DNA from: CAXMQZ01 sp963719055
GTDB lineage: Bacteria > Acidobacteriota > Thermoanaerobaculia > Multivoradales > JAHEKO01
Direction of reading: 5' to 3'
Assembly (NCBI GenBank): GCA_963719055.1
Contig: CAVRAU010000008.1
Coordinates: 434,001-498,000 of the forward strand
Length of the DNA stretch: 64,000 nucleotides
Part shown: positions 20,132 through 27,426 of the stretch, one piece after another
Layout of the letters: every line of letters starts with the position of its first letter
Numbering within the stretch: the stretch's first letter is position 1
Notes under the pieces: model-generated
What the model saw: only the letters and a program-made list of their open reading frames with translations
What the model was told of the DNA's origin: nothing
Databases searched by the model: none
Translations under genes and position numbers: made by a program

Positions 20132-21076
20132 TTGAAGGATCTAGCCGCTTTCGACCCGGGGCTTCGGGATCGAGTCTCGACTTGGGAGACGGGGAACCCG
20201 ATTCCTGACCTCTCTGGTGTGCGATCGGTCTTCTTTCTTCTCCAAGACCCACTCGCGCAACAGTTCCCCAGGTGCCACGAAGAAGCCCTGGAGGTCTTGG
20301 AACAGGCCAACCGCCTTGGCGTTCATGTTGTCAATCCGCCCGCTGCTCTGTCCCTGAACAAGTCCACACAGGCCATGATGTGGGTCGAGGCAGGTGTGTC
20401 CACACCGAAAGCTCACCGTTTCACCGAGCCCGCGGAACTCTACGACTTGGCCGAGAACATGGAATTCCCAGTGCTCTTGAAGCACGAACTACAACATGCG
20501 CAGTCCGGCATGAAACTCATCGGTTCTCTCCAGGACCTTCACGAGACCCCGAAGGGTGATCTTCCCGTACCGGGATCCGTCTCCAGTTTTGTCAATGTTC
20601 GGAACGAGTATCGACAGAGCGATCCAGACTCACCCCTTGCGAGACACTTTCACAAGAAGCGGGCGCTCATCTTTGGCAACACCGTGGCCACAAATCACAT
20701 CTTCTTCTCCACCCATCCGATCGTCGGCTTCAAGACCTCGACATTCTCCCGAGGAAGAAGCTTCAACCCGCTTCGCCGGTGGTCAGGCCTGAGGAATCAT
20801 CACGATCACCTTCAACTGGACTACGACTACTGGAATCAACGAACCGAGCACGAGTCGGAGCTCCTCGAGGCGGCCCAGGTTCTCGGTCTCGAATTCGCAG
20901 CCATCGACTACTCCACCCGTGCGGATGGTACTTGCATCCTGTGGGAAGCCAATCCCCACTTTGCCCTTCATCTCTGGCCGCTGGGAATCTACTCTCGCCT
21001 GCGGCGCCTGAGAGAGAGGCTGCGCCGCCAACACAAGCTTCTGGCCGGCTTCCTCCAGGAGCTGCTGGACCGATGA
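20132..21076 (+). CDS. ATP-grasp enzyme, RimK-like
   Basis: At least 314 residues with ATP-grasp features: LGVHVVNPPAALSLNKSTQA (the pre-ATP hinge), FPVLLKHELQHAQSGMKLI (ATP-binding lysine strand) and DGTCILWEANPHF with the E-x-N metal ligands near the C-terminus. TTG at 20132 is the first usual start codon, but the frame is open from about 20029 and upstream codons read QSVLIVRHGRN, a likely first beta strand, so the true start may lie near 20033 or be hidden by a base error. It forms a two-gene plus-strand unit with the GNAT gene (ATGA overlap) inside a minus-strand glycan locus. It probably ligates an amino acid or similar acid; substrate unknown. Confidence 0.75.
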   Translation: MKDLAAFDPGLRDRVSTWETGNPIPDLSGVRSVFFLLQDPLAQQFPRCHEEALEVLEQANRLGVHVVNPPAALSLNKSTQAMMWVEAGVSTPKAHRFTEPAELYDLAENMEFPVLLKHELQHAQSGMKLIGSLQDLHETPKGDLPVPGSVSSFVNVRNEYRQSDPDSPLARHFHKKRALIFGNTVATNHIFFSTHPIVGFKTSTFSRGRSFNPLRRWSGLRNHHDHLQLDYDYWNQRTEHESELLEAAQVLGLEFAAIDYSTRADGTCILWEANPHFALHLWPLGIYSRLRRLRERLRRQHKLLAGFLQELLDR

Positions 21077-21867
21077 CCAGACCGCACGGCCTGGCTATCA
21101 ACGACGAGTTTCTGCTCGCATCTGACGCCGCCTACTTCCGTCTGGCAGCGGAAGTTGTCAAACTCGATGGCGCTCACCTGATCGTCAATCCAAAGTTCGC
21201 AGAGATCCCAGCGGCATGTGTGGTGACCTCGGTCTCGAAGGACGTCTCTGATGGGCCGTTCAGCGACTGGCTGTCGATGGTTGAAAGATCGATCCGAGAC
21301 TACGGATTCGATCTCTCGCGCTTCTATCTCAACAACGAGCATCCAATCGCTGGGTACCTCGAGAAATCTGGCTATGAATCAAGATCCGAGGAGGGGTTCA
21401 GTTCGACGATCGCGCGGACGCTACCCAGTTCTGGACTCTCGATCCAGAAGCTGTCCGCCGACTCGAATTGGGAGGAGAAGCGACAGCTTCATACTGCCTC
21501 ACGAATCCAGTCCGACGGATTCGAGGTCTCTGCGGAACGCTGGGTGGCCTTTGAGCGAGCCAAGTGCCAAACCGGACGAATGACTGCCTACCTTGCTAGG
21601 AATGGTTCTCGAGCAGTTGGGACATTCTGTATTTTGGAGCATCGGGGATATCTGCGCCTCAAGAATCTGCTCGTCCACCCCGAGGCGAGGCGTCAAGGTG
21701 TTGGCGAGAGGATCATCCGCGAAGCTCTCAGACTCGCACGTAAGATGGAGCTCGAGGGAATCGTCGCATTCGCTGTATCGGATGGACCCGGGGAACACCT
21801 TTATCGTTCTGCGAAAATGAGCCAGGGCGATCAGGTTATCGAATGGCGGAAGAGTGTGGTTGATTGA
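21073..21867 (+). CDS. GNAT-family N-acetyltransferase, two-domain
   Basis: A 264-residue protein from the ATG at 21073, overlapping the ATP-grasp stop by 4 bases. The C-terminal half is a GNAT fold: a YLRLKNLLVHPEARRQGVGE strand plus acetyl-CoA pyrophosphate loop (R-x-x-G-x-G), then ALRLARKMELEGIVAFAVSD. The N-terminal half (VVKLDGAHLIVNPKFAEI, then DYGFDLSRFYLNNEHPIAGY) looks like a degenerate second GNAT-like domain. Coupling to the ATP-grasp gene suggests the two act on the same small molecule or peptide. Its last 37 bases overlap the convergent phosphatase gene. Confidence 0.8.
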   Translation: MTRPHGLAINDEFLLASDAAYFRLAAEVVKLDGAHLIVNPKFAEIPAACVVTSVSKDVSDGPFSDWLSMVERSIRDYGFDLSRFYLNNEHPIAGYLEKSGYESRSEEGFSSTIARTLPSSGLSIQKLSADSNWEEKRQLHTASRIQSDGFEVSAERWVAFERAKCQTGRMTAYLARNGSRAVGTFCILEHRGYLRLKNLLVHPEARRQGVGERIIREALRLARKMELEGIVAFAVSDGPGEHLYRSAKMSQGDQVIEWRKSVVD

Positions 21868-22619
21868 CGCAAGGTAAGCGATCGATCATGGAGAATCCGC
21901 GCCGGGTTCTCCCACATCCAGGCAGCCACAGTACTATCCGGGTACACCGCTGACAGGGTACCGAAGGCGGCATCAAGGTTGGGAGGGCGGGAGTGGACGT
22001 CGTGACCGTCGGAGGCCACGATGTCCACGAGATGTTTCTCGAACAGAGGTGCTATGGATCTGGCAATTCCGCGGCCTTTGAGATCCACGATGGACTCGGC
22101 ATTGACCTGGATGACGCAACCCTTGTTCTTGAAGGCTCCAAGACGGCCCGGTTTGTGATCCAGGAAGCTGTAGCGCTCCACATGAGCCAGGACTGGGATC
22201 AAACCAACCTCCAGGATTCTGTCGATCGCAGAGTCGGCTGTTTCGAAGGGTAGGTAGGGAGGAAACTCTACCAGGAGGTAGCGGCTGCCGTTCAGAGTCA
22301 GGACATCACGTTTCTTCAGGGCTTCCAAGAACTCTGGAGACACGAAGTTCTCAGAACCCAGATAGAGAGACATCTCGCGGAGAAACTCGTTCTCGAAGCC
22401 GTTGCCAAGACGCTCGAGGCGCCGAACCATTGAGACATAAGTGTCATAGACCACAAGGGGATCCGTGTTGCCAAAGGAAGCGAACATGTGGGGTGTGGCC
22501 ACCATCGCCCGGGAACCTCGGTCGAAGGCATACCGCAGCATCTCGAGAGTCTCCAGTATGGAGGCTGCCCCGTCATCCAGGTCCGGGATCAGATGGGTGT
22601 GAAGATCGACAAAGCGCAT
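21831..22619 (-). CDS. CpsB/YwqE-type PHP-domain tyrosine phosphatase
   Basis: A 262-residue PHP-superfamily protein. Metal ligands are visible in order: DLHTHLIPDLDDGA at the N-terminus, ATPHMF, an LVEFPPY strand, PVLAHVERY, and DIVASDGHDVHSRPP. This is the CpsB/CapC/Wzb-alternative family that dephosphorylates bacterial tyrosine kinases and so controls capsule chain length. It lies 4 bases downstream of the SUMF1-like gene and ends the operon headed by the Wzc kinase, its likely substrate. A second, more divergent copy is at 35974-36733. Confidence 0.9.
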   Translation of the reverse strand: MRFVDLHTHLIPDLDDGAASILETLEMLRYAFDRGSRAMVATPHMFASFGNTDPLVVYDTYVSMVRRLERLGNGFENEFLREMSLYLGSENFVSPEFLEALKKRDVLTLNGSRYLLVEFPPYLPFETADSAIDRILEVGLIPVLAHVERYSFLDHKPGRLGAFKNKGCVIQVNAESIVDLKGRGIARSIAPLFEKHLVDIVASDGHDVHSRPPNLDAAFGTLSAVYPDSTVAAWMWENPARILHDRSLTLRQSTTLFRHSIT

Positions 22620-22623
22620 GGTG

Positions 22624-23691
22624 CTATTCGATCTCCTTCAGACAACGAAAGCCGACCTGGGCGTTGCTTTCGGTGGGCTCCATGAAACGGCGAGTGTAGA
22701 GCGACTCATCGGACCAGTCAGAGGTTCCTCGTAGGACTCTGTAGGATTCTCCGTACTCTTTCTCTGCGCGAGAGTTCCCAGGATAGGCCTGATACCAGGA
22801 AGCGGTCCATTCAAAGACCCCTGGCTGAATCTCGAATCCTGGAACTTGCGCAGCGACTTCCCATTCCTCCTCGGTGGGGAGGCGGAAACCGAGTCCCTGA
22901 CAATGGGCTCGGGCTTCGGCGAAGGCGAGGCCGAGCGGGCGCCCATCCCCTGAAGGGAGTCGGTCTATCGAGAAGCCGAGAAGCTCGACTTCGTGGCGCG
23001 GTGTTTGGTTGAAGAACTGAGCTGCCGAGGGGTCGAGGCCTACAGAGTATGGGCCCGAGGATATGAAGACGACGTCCCGAGTTGGAGCGGGCGATGCAGG
23101 GGCCGCAGGGTCGGCCGGCACGGAGACCGGCCGCTTCAAAGGAGCGTCGGCTTCATCGGCCACCGGTTCGGCCGGCACGGAGACCGGCCGCTTCAAAGGA
23201 GCGTCGGCTTCATCGGCCACCGATTCGACCGGCACGGAGACCGGCCGCTTCAAAGGTGCGTCGGCTTCATCGGCCACCGGTTCGGCCGGCACGGAGACTG
23301 GCCGCTTCAAAGGAGCGTCGGCTTCGTCGGCCACTGGTTCGGCCTGCACAGGGGCCGGCCGCTTCAAATCATCGGGGACAGGTCGATTCGAGTCGTTGGG
23401 CATCGGGGTGTCGGGCATGCGGTCGACCGGGAGACGCAGTTCTATGCGGTAGCCGGGGCGGAGTGGCTTGTCAGACTCACTGTCCACAGTGGCGGTCCTG
23501 TCCTCAACAGCTGTCACCCTGACCGGGCCAGCTTCTATTCGGGTCGGTCTGCCGTCGACGATCAGTTCGTAGAAGGCTTGGCCACGGTCGCCAGGCTCCA
23601 GGTGCTGGGATTTACCGGCGTCGATGGTGGCCGCCCCTCCTTCGATGGCGATGATGGAGGCAGCGACGAGCAGAATGGAAGTGGCGCTCAA
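22624..23691 (-). CDS. secreted SUMF1/FGE-fold protein with REP-derived 19-residue repeats
   Basis: A 355-residue protein. A signal peptide (SATSILLVAASIIAIEGGA) is followed by a small domain with GDRGQAFYELIVDGRPTRIE, then residues about 110-205 consist of five near-identical 19-residue repeats (EPVADEADAPLKRPVSVPA), and last an SUMF1/FGE-like domain (DVVFISSGPYSVGLD, GFRLPTEEEWEVAAQ, VLRGTSDWSDE, VGFRCL). The paired catalytic cysteines of true formylglycine-generating enzymes are absent, so it is probably a binding or scaffold member of the fold. Its start overlaps the PEGA gene stop (ATGA). The repeat array is built from a palindromic element also found between genes. Confidence 0.8.
   Translation of the reverse strand: MSATSILLVAASIIAIEGGAATIDAGKSQHLEPGDRGQAFYELIVDGRPTRIEAGPVRVTAVEDRTATVDSESDKPLRPGYRIELRLPVDRMPDTPMPNDSNRPVPDDLKRPAPVQAEPVADEADAPLKRPVSVPAEPVADEADAPLKRPVSVPVESVADEADAPLKRPVSVPAEPVADEADAPLKRPVSVPADPAAPASPAPTRDVVFISSGPYSVGLDPSAAQFFNQTPRHEVELLGFSIDRLPSGDGRPLGLAFAEARAHCQGLGFRLPTEEEWEVAAQVPGFEIQPGVFEWTASWYQAYPGNSRAEKEYGESYRVLRGTSDWSDESLYTRRFMEPTESNAQVGFRCLKEIE
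23113..23366 (-). repeat. five-copy 57-bp in-frame tandem repeat built on a REP palindrome
   Basis: Copies start at 23113, 23170, 23227, 23284 and 23341, each 57 bp apart. Each contains the core GGCCGGCACGGAGACCGG followed by CCGCTTCA (on the coding strand GAAGCGGCCGGTCTCC and on). The fifth copy is more diverged. Since 57 is 19 codons, the array stays in frame and encodes LKRPVSVPA in most units. Confidence 0.95.
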
Positions 23692-24359
23692 TTGTCTCCC
23701 TCCGGAGGGCGGTGATCCACGACAGGTAGGTCGATCACTTTGGGTCGGGGTCGGTCGGGACCCCTGTCCTCGAGGCCTTCGAGGACGGATTCTCGCTGAC
23801 GCAGGTCTTCGTAGAAACCGGGGGGTCTGCGACGTCCCCTGGGCTCATTCGCCAGCATGACTCGTGGCCCTTCTGGTTCAGGGGGAATCATCTCGTCGGG
23901 TTCAGAACGTCGGCGACGACCCAGCCAGAGGGCACCGACAGCAATGGCGACCAGAAAGGCGAGCACCGCGACAGAGACCATGGGGGTGGATTGTTTGGCG
24001 AAAGGGTCAGGAAGGGTCGGGGCGGCGGCCACGGGGACCGGGGGATCGGCCGGCGCAGAAGCCGGCAGCTTCAACAAGGAAACCTCCAGGGACTGGGCTC
24101 CGGGCTCGATGTTCAAGGCCCTCACCAGCTCCTCGAAGCCTTCATGTCGAAGAGTCATCGAGTAACTTCCCGGGGGAATGGCCGAGATGGTCATGCGGCC
24201 CGAGTCGTCGGTTGGGCCGAGCAAGGTGCCGTCCCAGAAGATCGCGGTGCCGGGTTCGGTGGTCAGTGTAAGTGAACCGGTGGGAACAGACAGGGCGGGG
24301 GCCAGCCCCGCCCCTACGAAGATCGCCAAGGCTGCGACGGCGAGGCTAGGCGTCCTCAT
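23688..24359 (-). CDS. PEGA-domain membrane protein
   Basis: A 223-residue protein. The signal peptide includes AIFVGAGLAPALSV, encoded by a REP-like palindrome at 24293-24318. A PEGA-type beta domain follows (SLTLTTEPGTAIFWDGTLLG, ISAIPPGSYSMTLRHEGFEE). A Pro/Ala linker (KLPASAPADPPVP), also REP-derived, leads to one membrane helix at about 128-148 (VSVAVLAFLVAIAVGALWLG). The cytoplasmic tail is charged and proline-rich. The layout suggests a surface or periplasmic beta module tethered to the inner membrane. It overlaps the zinc-ribbon gene by 14 bases and the SUMF1-like gene by 4. Function unknown. Confidence 0.75.
   Translation of the reverse strand: MRTPSLAVAALAIFVGAGLAPALSVPTGSLTLTTEPGTAIFWDGTLLGPTDDSGRMTISAIPPGSYSMTLRHEGFEELVRALNIEPGAQSLEVSLLKLPASAPADPPVPVAAAPTLPDPFAKQSTPMVSVAVLAFLVAIAVGALWLGRRRRSEPDEMIPPEPEGPRVMLANEPRGRRRPPGFYEDLRQRESVLEGLEDRGPDRPRPKVIDLPVVDHRPPEGDN
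24048..24073 (-). repeat. REP-like palindrome inside the PEGA gene linker
   Basis: On the coding strand GAAGCTGCCGGCTTCTGCGC and on, a GAAG-type copy encoding LLKLPASAPAD in the linker before the membrane helix. Confidence 0.8.
24293..24318 (-). repeat. GTAG-type REP palindrome inside the PEGA signal peptide
   Basis: On the coding strand CGTAGGGGCGGGGCTGGCCC followed by CCGCCC. It is read in the frame where GTA is a codon, giving VGAGLAPAL, the hydrophobic core of the signal peptide. Confidence 0.8.
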
Positions 24360-24813
24360 CCTTCCTCTCGGGCACCTTGAGACCCTTGCGCTCTTCGGAG
24401 CGACTGATTTGACCGATCAAGTCCACGAAGTCTTCACGCGTGAGGGAGTTATCTGTCGCCTCGGGAGGAGCGACGACTCTTGGGATCCCGTCCGGCGGAG
24501 ATGGCGGGGTCTTTTCCAGGGTCTTGGCGCGAGGCTGGGAGGGGGCAAGCTCCTTCCCCGCTTTGGAGAAGCCGTCCCACGCCGCGGCTCCGCGACGGTG
24601 TCCAGCCCCTGAAACGGGCTTGTAACTTCCCTTGCCCAGGCCCTGGCCAACGGGGACCTTACGGAAGAACCGGGCGTCACAGGCTTCGCAGCGATAAGGG
24701 TACATTCCGATTCGCTGGAGAACCTGGACTTGCCAGAAGCCATCAGGCGGCAAGGGGCTGTGACGGGCGGGCCGCCGGCAGGCGGGACAAACTCGGGGTT
24801 TCTTAGCGCTCAC
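24346..24813 (-). CDS. small zinc-ribbon protein of unknown function
   Basis: A 155-residue basic protein. Its N-terminus has CPACRR and, 38 residues later, CEACDARFF, forming a four-cysteine zinc ribbon. The remainder is low complexity and proline/lysine-rich (PSQPRAKTLEKTPPSPPDG), ending in a short acidic helix with LTREDFVDLIGQI. No signal peptide, so cytoplasmic. It is coupled by a 4-base overlap to the TPR frame upstream and by 14 bases to the PEGA gene, which places it in the polysaccharide operon. Not assignable to a known family by eye. Confidence 0.7.
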   Translation of the reverse strand: MSAKKPRVCPACRRPARHSPLPPDGFWQVQVLQRIGMYPYRCEACDARFFRKVPVGQGLGKGSYKPVSGAGHRRGAAAWDGFSKAGKELAPSQPRAKTLEKTPPSPPDGIPRVVAPPEATDNSLTREDFVDLIGQISRSEERKGLKVPERKDEDA

Positions 24814-26105
24814 GGGCTCACCTGCTCTATCTTGACCGAATCCAGGAATACCTTACCTCGAAGTCGGTTGTCGATCTGTTGGCTCGAGAGACGGCGCAGG
24901 CGAATCATCGCCAAACCGCTGCCTTCTGGCATGGTGAATTCGGCTTCGAAGAGAGTCCAATCTGTGCTACCCAGCACTGGCTCGGTGGAGACGAGCCGGC
25001 CGTTGGGGTCGCGCGAGTACACCTCGATGAAGACACCCTGATCAGTTGTAAGCTCTTCTGAGCGAAGTACTGCAGTGAGTCTATAGGCTGCTTCTGGCTC
25101 GAGGATCAGCTGTTGCGAGACGTGGGAGAAACTCAGATTCTCGGTTCCGAGAAACTCGATCTTCAAGGCTGACGAGTTGCCGCGCCCTTGCCCCAAGGCT
25201 CTTTCTGCTGCGAAGGTAGCCGATCGATCGATTCGCCAACCGAGCGGAGTGCCCAATGGTTCCGATCCGAAATTGCCATTCCAGACGAGGTTGGAGCCTT
25301 CTCCGAAGTCGGCATCGAAGGCACCGTTGACTCGGGTCAAATCGAGCCAGGCTTGACGAGCCTTTGGGAGATGCCCCGAACGGAGTAAGCGATCAACGTA
25401 GGCACGGCCTTCGACGACGGTCACGGGGTCGGGATCGGCTAGGAGACGGGGCCAAAGTGTGTTGAGCAGAGAATCGTAACCCGCGCCGACGGCCGGTACA
25501 GAGCCCGGCCGATTCAGGAGGGAGAGCATCGTTCTCATCAGTCGGAGCGAGGCGATCCGGTCTTCCGGTAGAAGGCCTTCCACGCGATCGGAAGCGACGC
25601 CGGACTTCAGAAGGAGAACCACGGCGGGTTCGACGAGCTGGGGCTCGAGGTCGACGGCTGTTGCGATCTCCTCGAACGCTTCATCAAGATTACCTTGGCG
25701 AAGGAGAAGGTTGGCCAGGCGCCAGCGGTATTGACCACTGCCGGGGTTGAGATTGACGGCCACCAGGAGCGAGGCTTCTGCCTGGTCCAAGTCACCCATG
25801 AGTTCCTGCGCGCGGGCCAGCTCGAGCCAATAGCGCCAGGCGTAGGGGTTGAAGCGGACGGCCTGTCGGAGATGCTTGGCCGCACTGGCCAAGTCCCCGA
25901 TACCCGGCAGATCCCGGTAGGCCATCCCAAGCAGGTACTGCGGCTCGGGGCTGCGAGGGTCGAGCTCTATTGCGTGTTCGAGTCCGGGGACGCCATTTCT
26001 CGGTCTCGCTGATTGGTCGGCGAGCGAGCGCTGGAGGGTCTGATAACCGGCGGTGAGAAGAGCGACGAAGGAGTAGGAGGCGGAGGGCGATCTGGATGGA
26101 AGCAC
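24810..26105 (-). CDS. TPR-rich C-terminal part of the Wzy-like protein (separate frame)
   Basis: A frame of 431 codons. It begins near one membrane segment (SYSFVALLTAGYQTLQRSL), then has tetratricopeptide-like helices (HAIELDPRSPEPQYLLGMAY, HLRQAVRFNPYAWRYWLELA, ASLLVAVNLNPGSGQYRWRL) and a C-terminal beta-sandwich that looks like a carbohydrate-binding jelly roll (NLVWNGNFGSEPLGTPLGWR to the end). In related polymerases such helices follow directly on the Wzy_C domain, so this was probably one protein of about 870 residues with the frame at 25792-27414. The break falls beside a REP palindrome and a run of five C residues near 26130. Confidence 0.75.
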   Translation of the reverse strand: MLPSRSPSASYSFVALLTAGYQTLQRSLADQSARPRNGVPGLEHAIELDPRSPEPQYLLGMAYRDLPGIGDLASAAKHLRQAVRFNPYAWRYWLELARAQELMGDLDQAEASLLVAVNLNPGSGQYRWRLANLLLRQGNLDEAFEEIATAVDLEPQLVEPAVVLLLKSGVASDRVEGLLPEDRIASLRLMRTMLSLLNRPGSVPAVGAGYDSLLNTLWPRLLADPDPVTVVEGRAYVDRLLRSGHLPKARQAWLDLTRVNGAFDADFGEGSNLVWNGNFGSEPLGTPLGWRIDRSATFAAERALGQGRGNSSALKIEFLGTENLSFSHVSQQLILEPEAAYRLTAVLRSEELTTDQGVFIEVYSRDPNGRLVSTEPVLGSTDWTLFEAEFTMPEGSGLAMIRLRRLSSQQIDNRLRGKVFLDSVKIEQVSP

Positions 26106-27414
26106 CAGAGCCGGCAGCGAAAGAGGTCGGGGGAACGGCCGGCGCAGAGACCGGCCGCTTCATGAATTCCAAAGACCAGGAGAGACCTAGGATGCAACCA
26201 AAGACCGCGAGAATGGCGGGGATCTGGAGGCTGAAGTCGACGAGGCTGTGGATAAGGATCGAGAACAGAGCGCCGGCTGTGCCGAGGGCCAGGCCCTGGC
26301 GATGGGGGTCCTTGGCGGATAAGGCTAGCTCTGTAGAGCGATAGAAGCGCCAAAAGACCAAGCCCCAAGCCAAGACTGCCAGGGGAATCCCCCACTCCAC
26401 CGCTGTTTCCAGGTAGTCGTTGTGGGCGTGATCGTAGAGGGCGGCAGGTTGAGTTGTCTGGTAAGGCCGGAATCGCCACTCGTACATTCCGGGGCCAACG
26501 CCGACAACCGGTGAGTCGGCGAGCATTCCCAGCGTGTCTTGGTAGACCTCCACACGCGAGAGGCTTTCTTCGACCTTGCCGAAGCGCTCGAGAAAGGCTT
26601 CCAGGCCGAACGCGGCGCCCATACCCACCACCAGGAAAAGCAAGACTGCTGCTGCGGCCCCGGTGAGCCCTCTGCGTGACCTCTTCTTGCGGCTGAGGTT
26701 GAGCAGAAGAGCCATGAAGATTAGCGTCATCAAGAGGGAGAGGGTTCCACCCCTGGACTGTGACAGCAGCACCGCCACGCCCATGACGGAGCATCCGAGG
26801 AGTACGATCCAGGTCTTGGCCAGCGATTCGGACCGCTTGACGCGCTCCGAGCGTTTCAAACCTCGGTCCGCAAAGAGCATCCCCAGCGCCAGGGGCAGCA
26901 ACATGTTGAGGAGGGCCGCAAAGTGGTTGCGGTTGATCAGGGTACCGGTGGCCAGGCGCCCCCGGTTACGAAAATAGTCGCCGATGTAGTCGTAACCGCC
27001 CACGGACTGGACCAGACCGTACATAGCCTCGAGAGCTCCCAGCAAGATCAAAACCACCAGCAGGAAGCGCCGCTGGCTCGCGCTGCGCAGGGCTAGCCAG
27101 AGACTGAGCCAGACGGCAATCCATCCGACAACCAGGTGCAGATAGCCCTCGGTCTCCAAGGTCGGTTGCAGAGCGACTTGCCCAAGGAGGTAAAGGCCTA
27201 AAAGGATTAGGACGAGGAAACGCAGATCGATCTTTCCCCTCCAAGGAGGCGTCAAGATGGCCAGAAATGACGGAACCAGGAGAAAGAGAAACAGCCGATA
27301 GAGAACCGACGTCTCGGCTGCGCCGAATTGCATCAGACCCCAGGTCAGAGCCAGGCCGAAGGTCAGGGAGGCCGCTGCCCCCATCCAGATTCGGTGACCT
27401 GCCGGCGCCTGCAC
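25792..27414 (-). CDS. O-antigen ligase/polymerase (Wzy_C) membrane part
   Basis: The frame is 540 codons but only about the first 430 look authentic: ten or more hydrophobic helices and the Wzy_C loop (GTLINRNHFAALLNMLLPLA, SQSRGGTLSLLMTLIF, GMLADSPVVGVGPGMYEWRF, DHAHNDYLETAVEWGIPLAV). HAHNDYLE is the signature His-rich motif of O-antigen ligases and polymerases. After EFMKRPVSAPAVPP (a REP-encoded stretch, 26137-26162) the reading becomes Arg/Pro-rich nonsense to 25792, while the TPR frame takes over. It starts 12 bases after the Wzc stop, so the two are co-transcribed. Confidence 0.85.
   Translation of the reverse strand: MQAPAGHRIWMGAAASLTFGLALTWGLMQFGAAETSVLYRLFLFLLVPSFLAILTPPWRGKIDLRFLVLILLGLYLLGQVALQPTLETEGYLHLVVGWIAVWLSLWLALRSASQRRFLLVVLILLGALEAMYGLVQSVGGYDYIGDYFRNRGRLATGTLINRNHFAALLNMLLPLALGMLFADRGLKRSERVKRSESLAKTWIVLLGCSVMGVAVLLSQSRGGTLSLLMTLIFMALLLNLSRKKRSRRGLTGAAAAVLLFLVVGMGAAFGLEAFLERFGKVEESLSRVEVYQDTLGMLADSPVVGVGPGMYEWRFRPYQTTQPAALYDHAHNDYLETAVEWGIPLAVLAWGLVFWRFYRSTELALSAKDPHRQGLALGTAGALFSILIHSLVDFSLQIPAILAVFGCILGLSWSLEFMKRPVSAPAVPPTSFAAGSGASIQIALRLLLLRRSSHRRLSDPPALARRPISETEKWRPRTRTRNRARPSQPRAAVPAWDGLPGSAGYRGLGQCGQASPTGRPLQPLRLALLARAGPRAGTHG
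26137..26162 (-). repeat. REP-like palindrome at the Wzy/TPR junction
   Basis: Coding strand GAAGCGGCCGGTCTCTGCGC and on, same family as the 23113-23366 array. It encodes MKRPVSAPAVP between the last Wzy helix and the TPR part. Confidence 0.85.
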
Positions 27415-27426
27415 GGTGGATCTACC

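Noticed and set aside
23113..23366. Regular 57-bp repeats as a possible CRISPR array
   Set aside because: Repeats and the sequence between them are both conserved, the array is in frame within a protein gene, and no cas genes are near.
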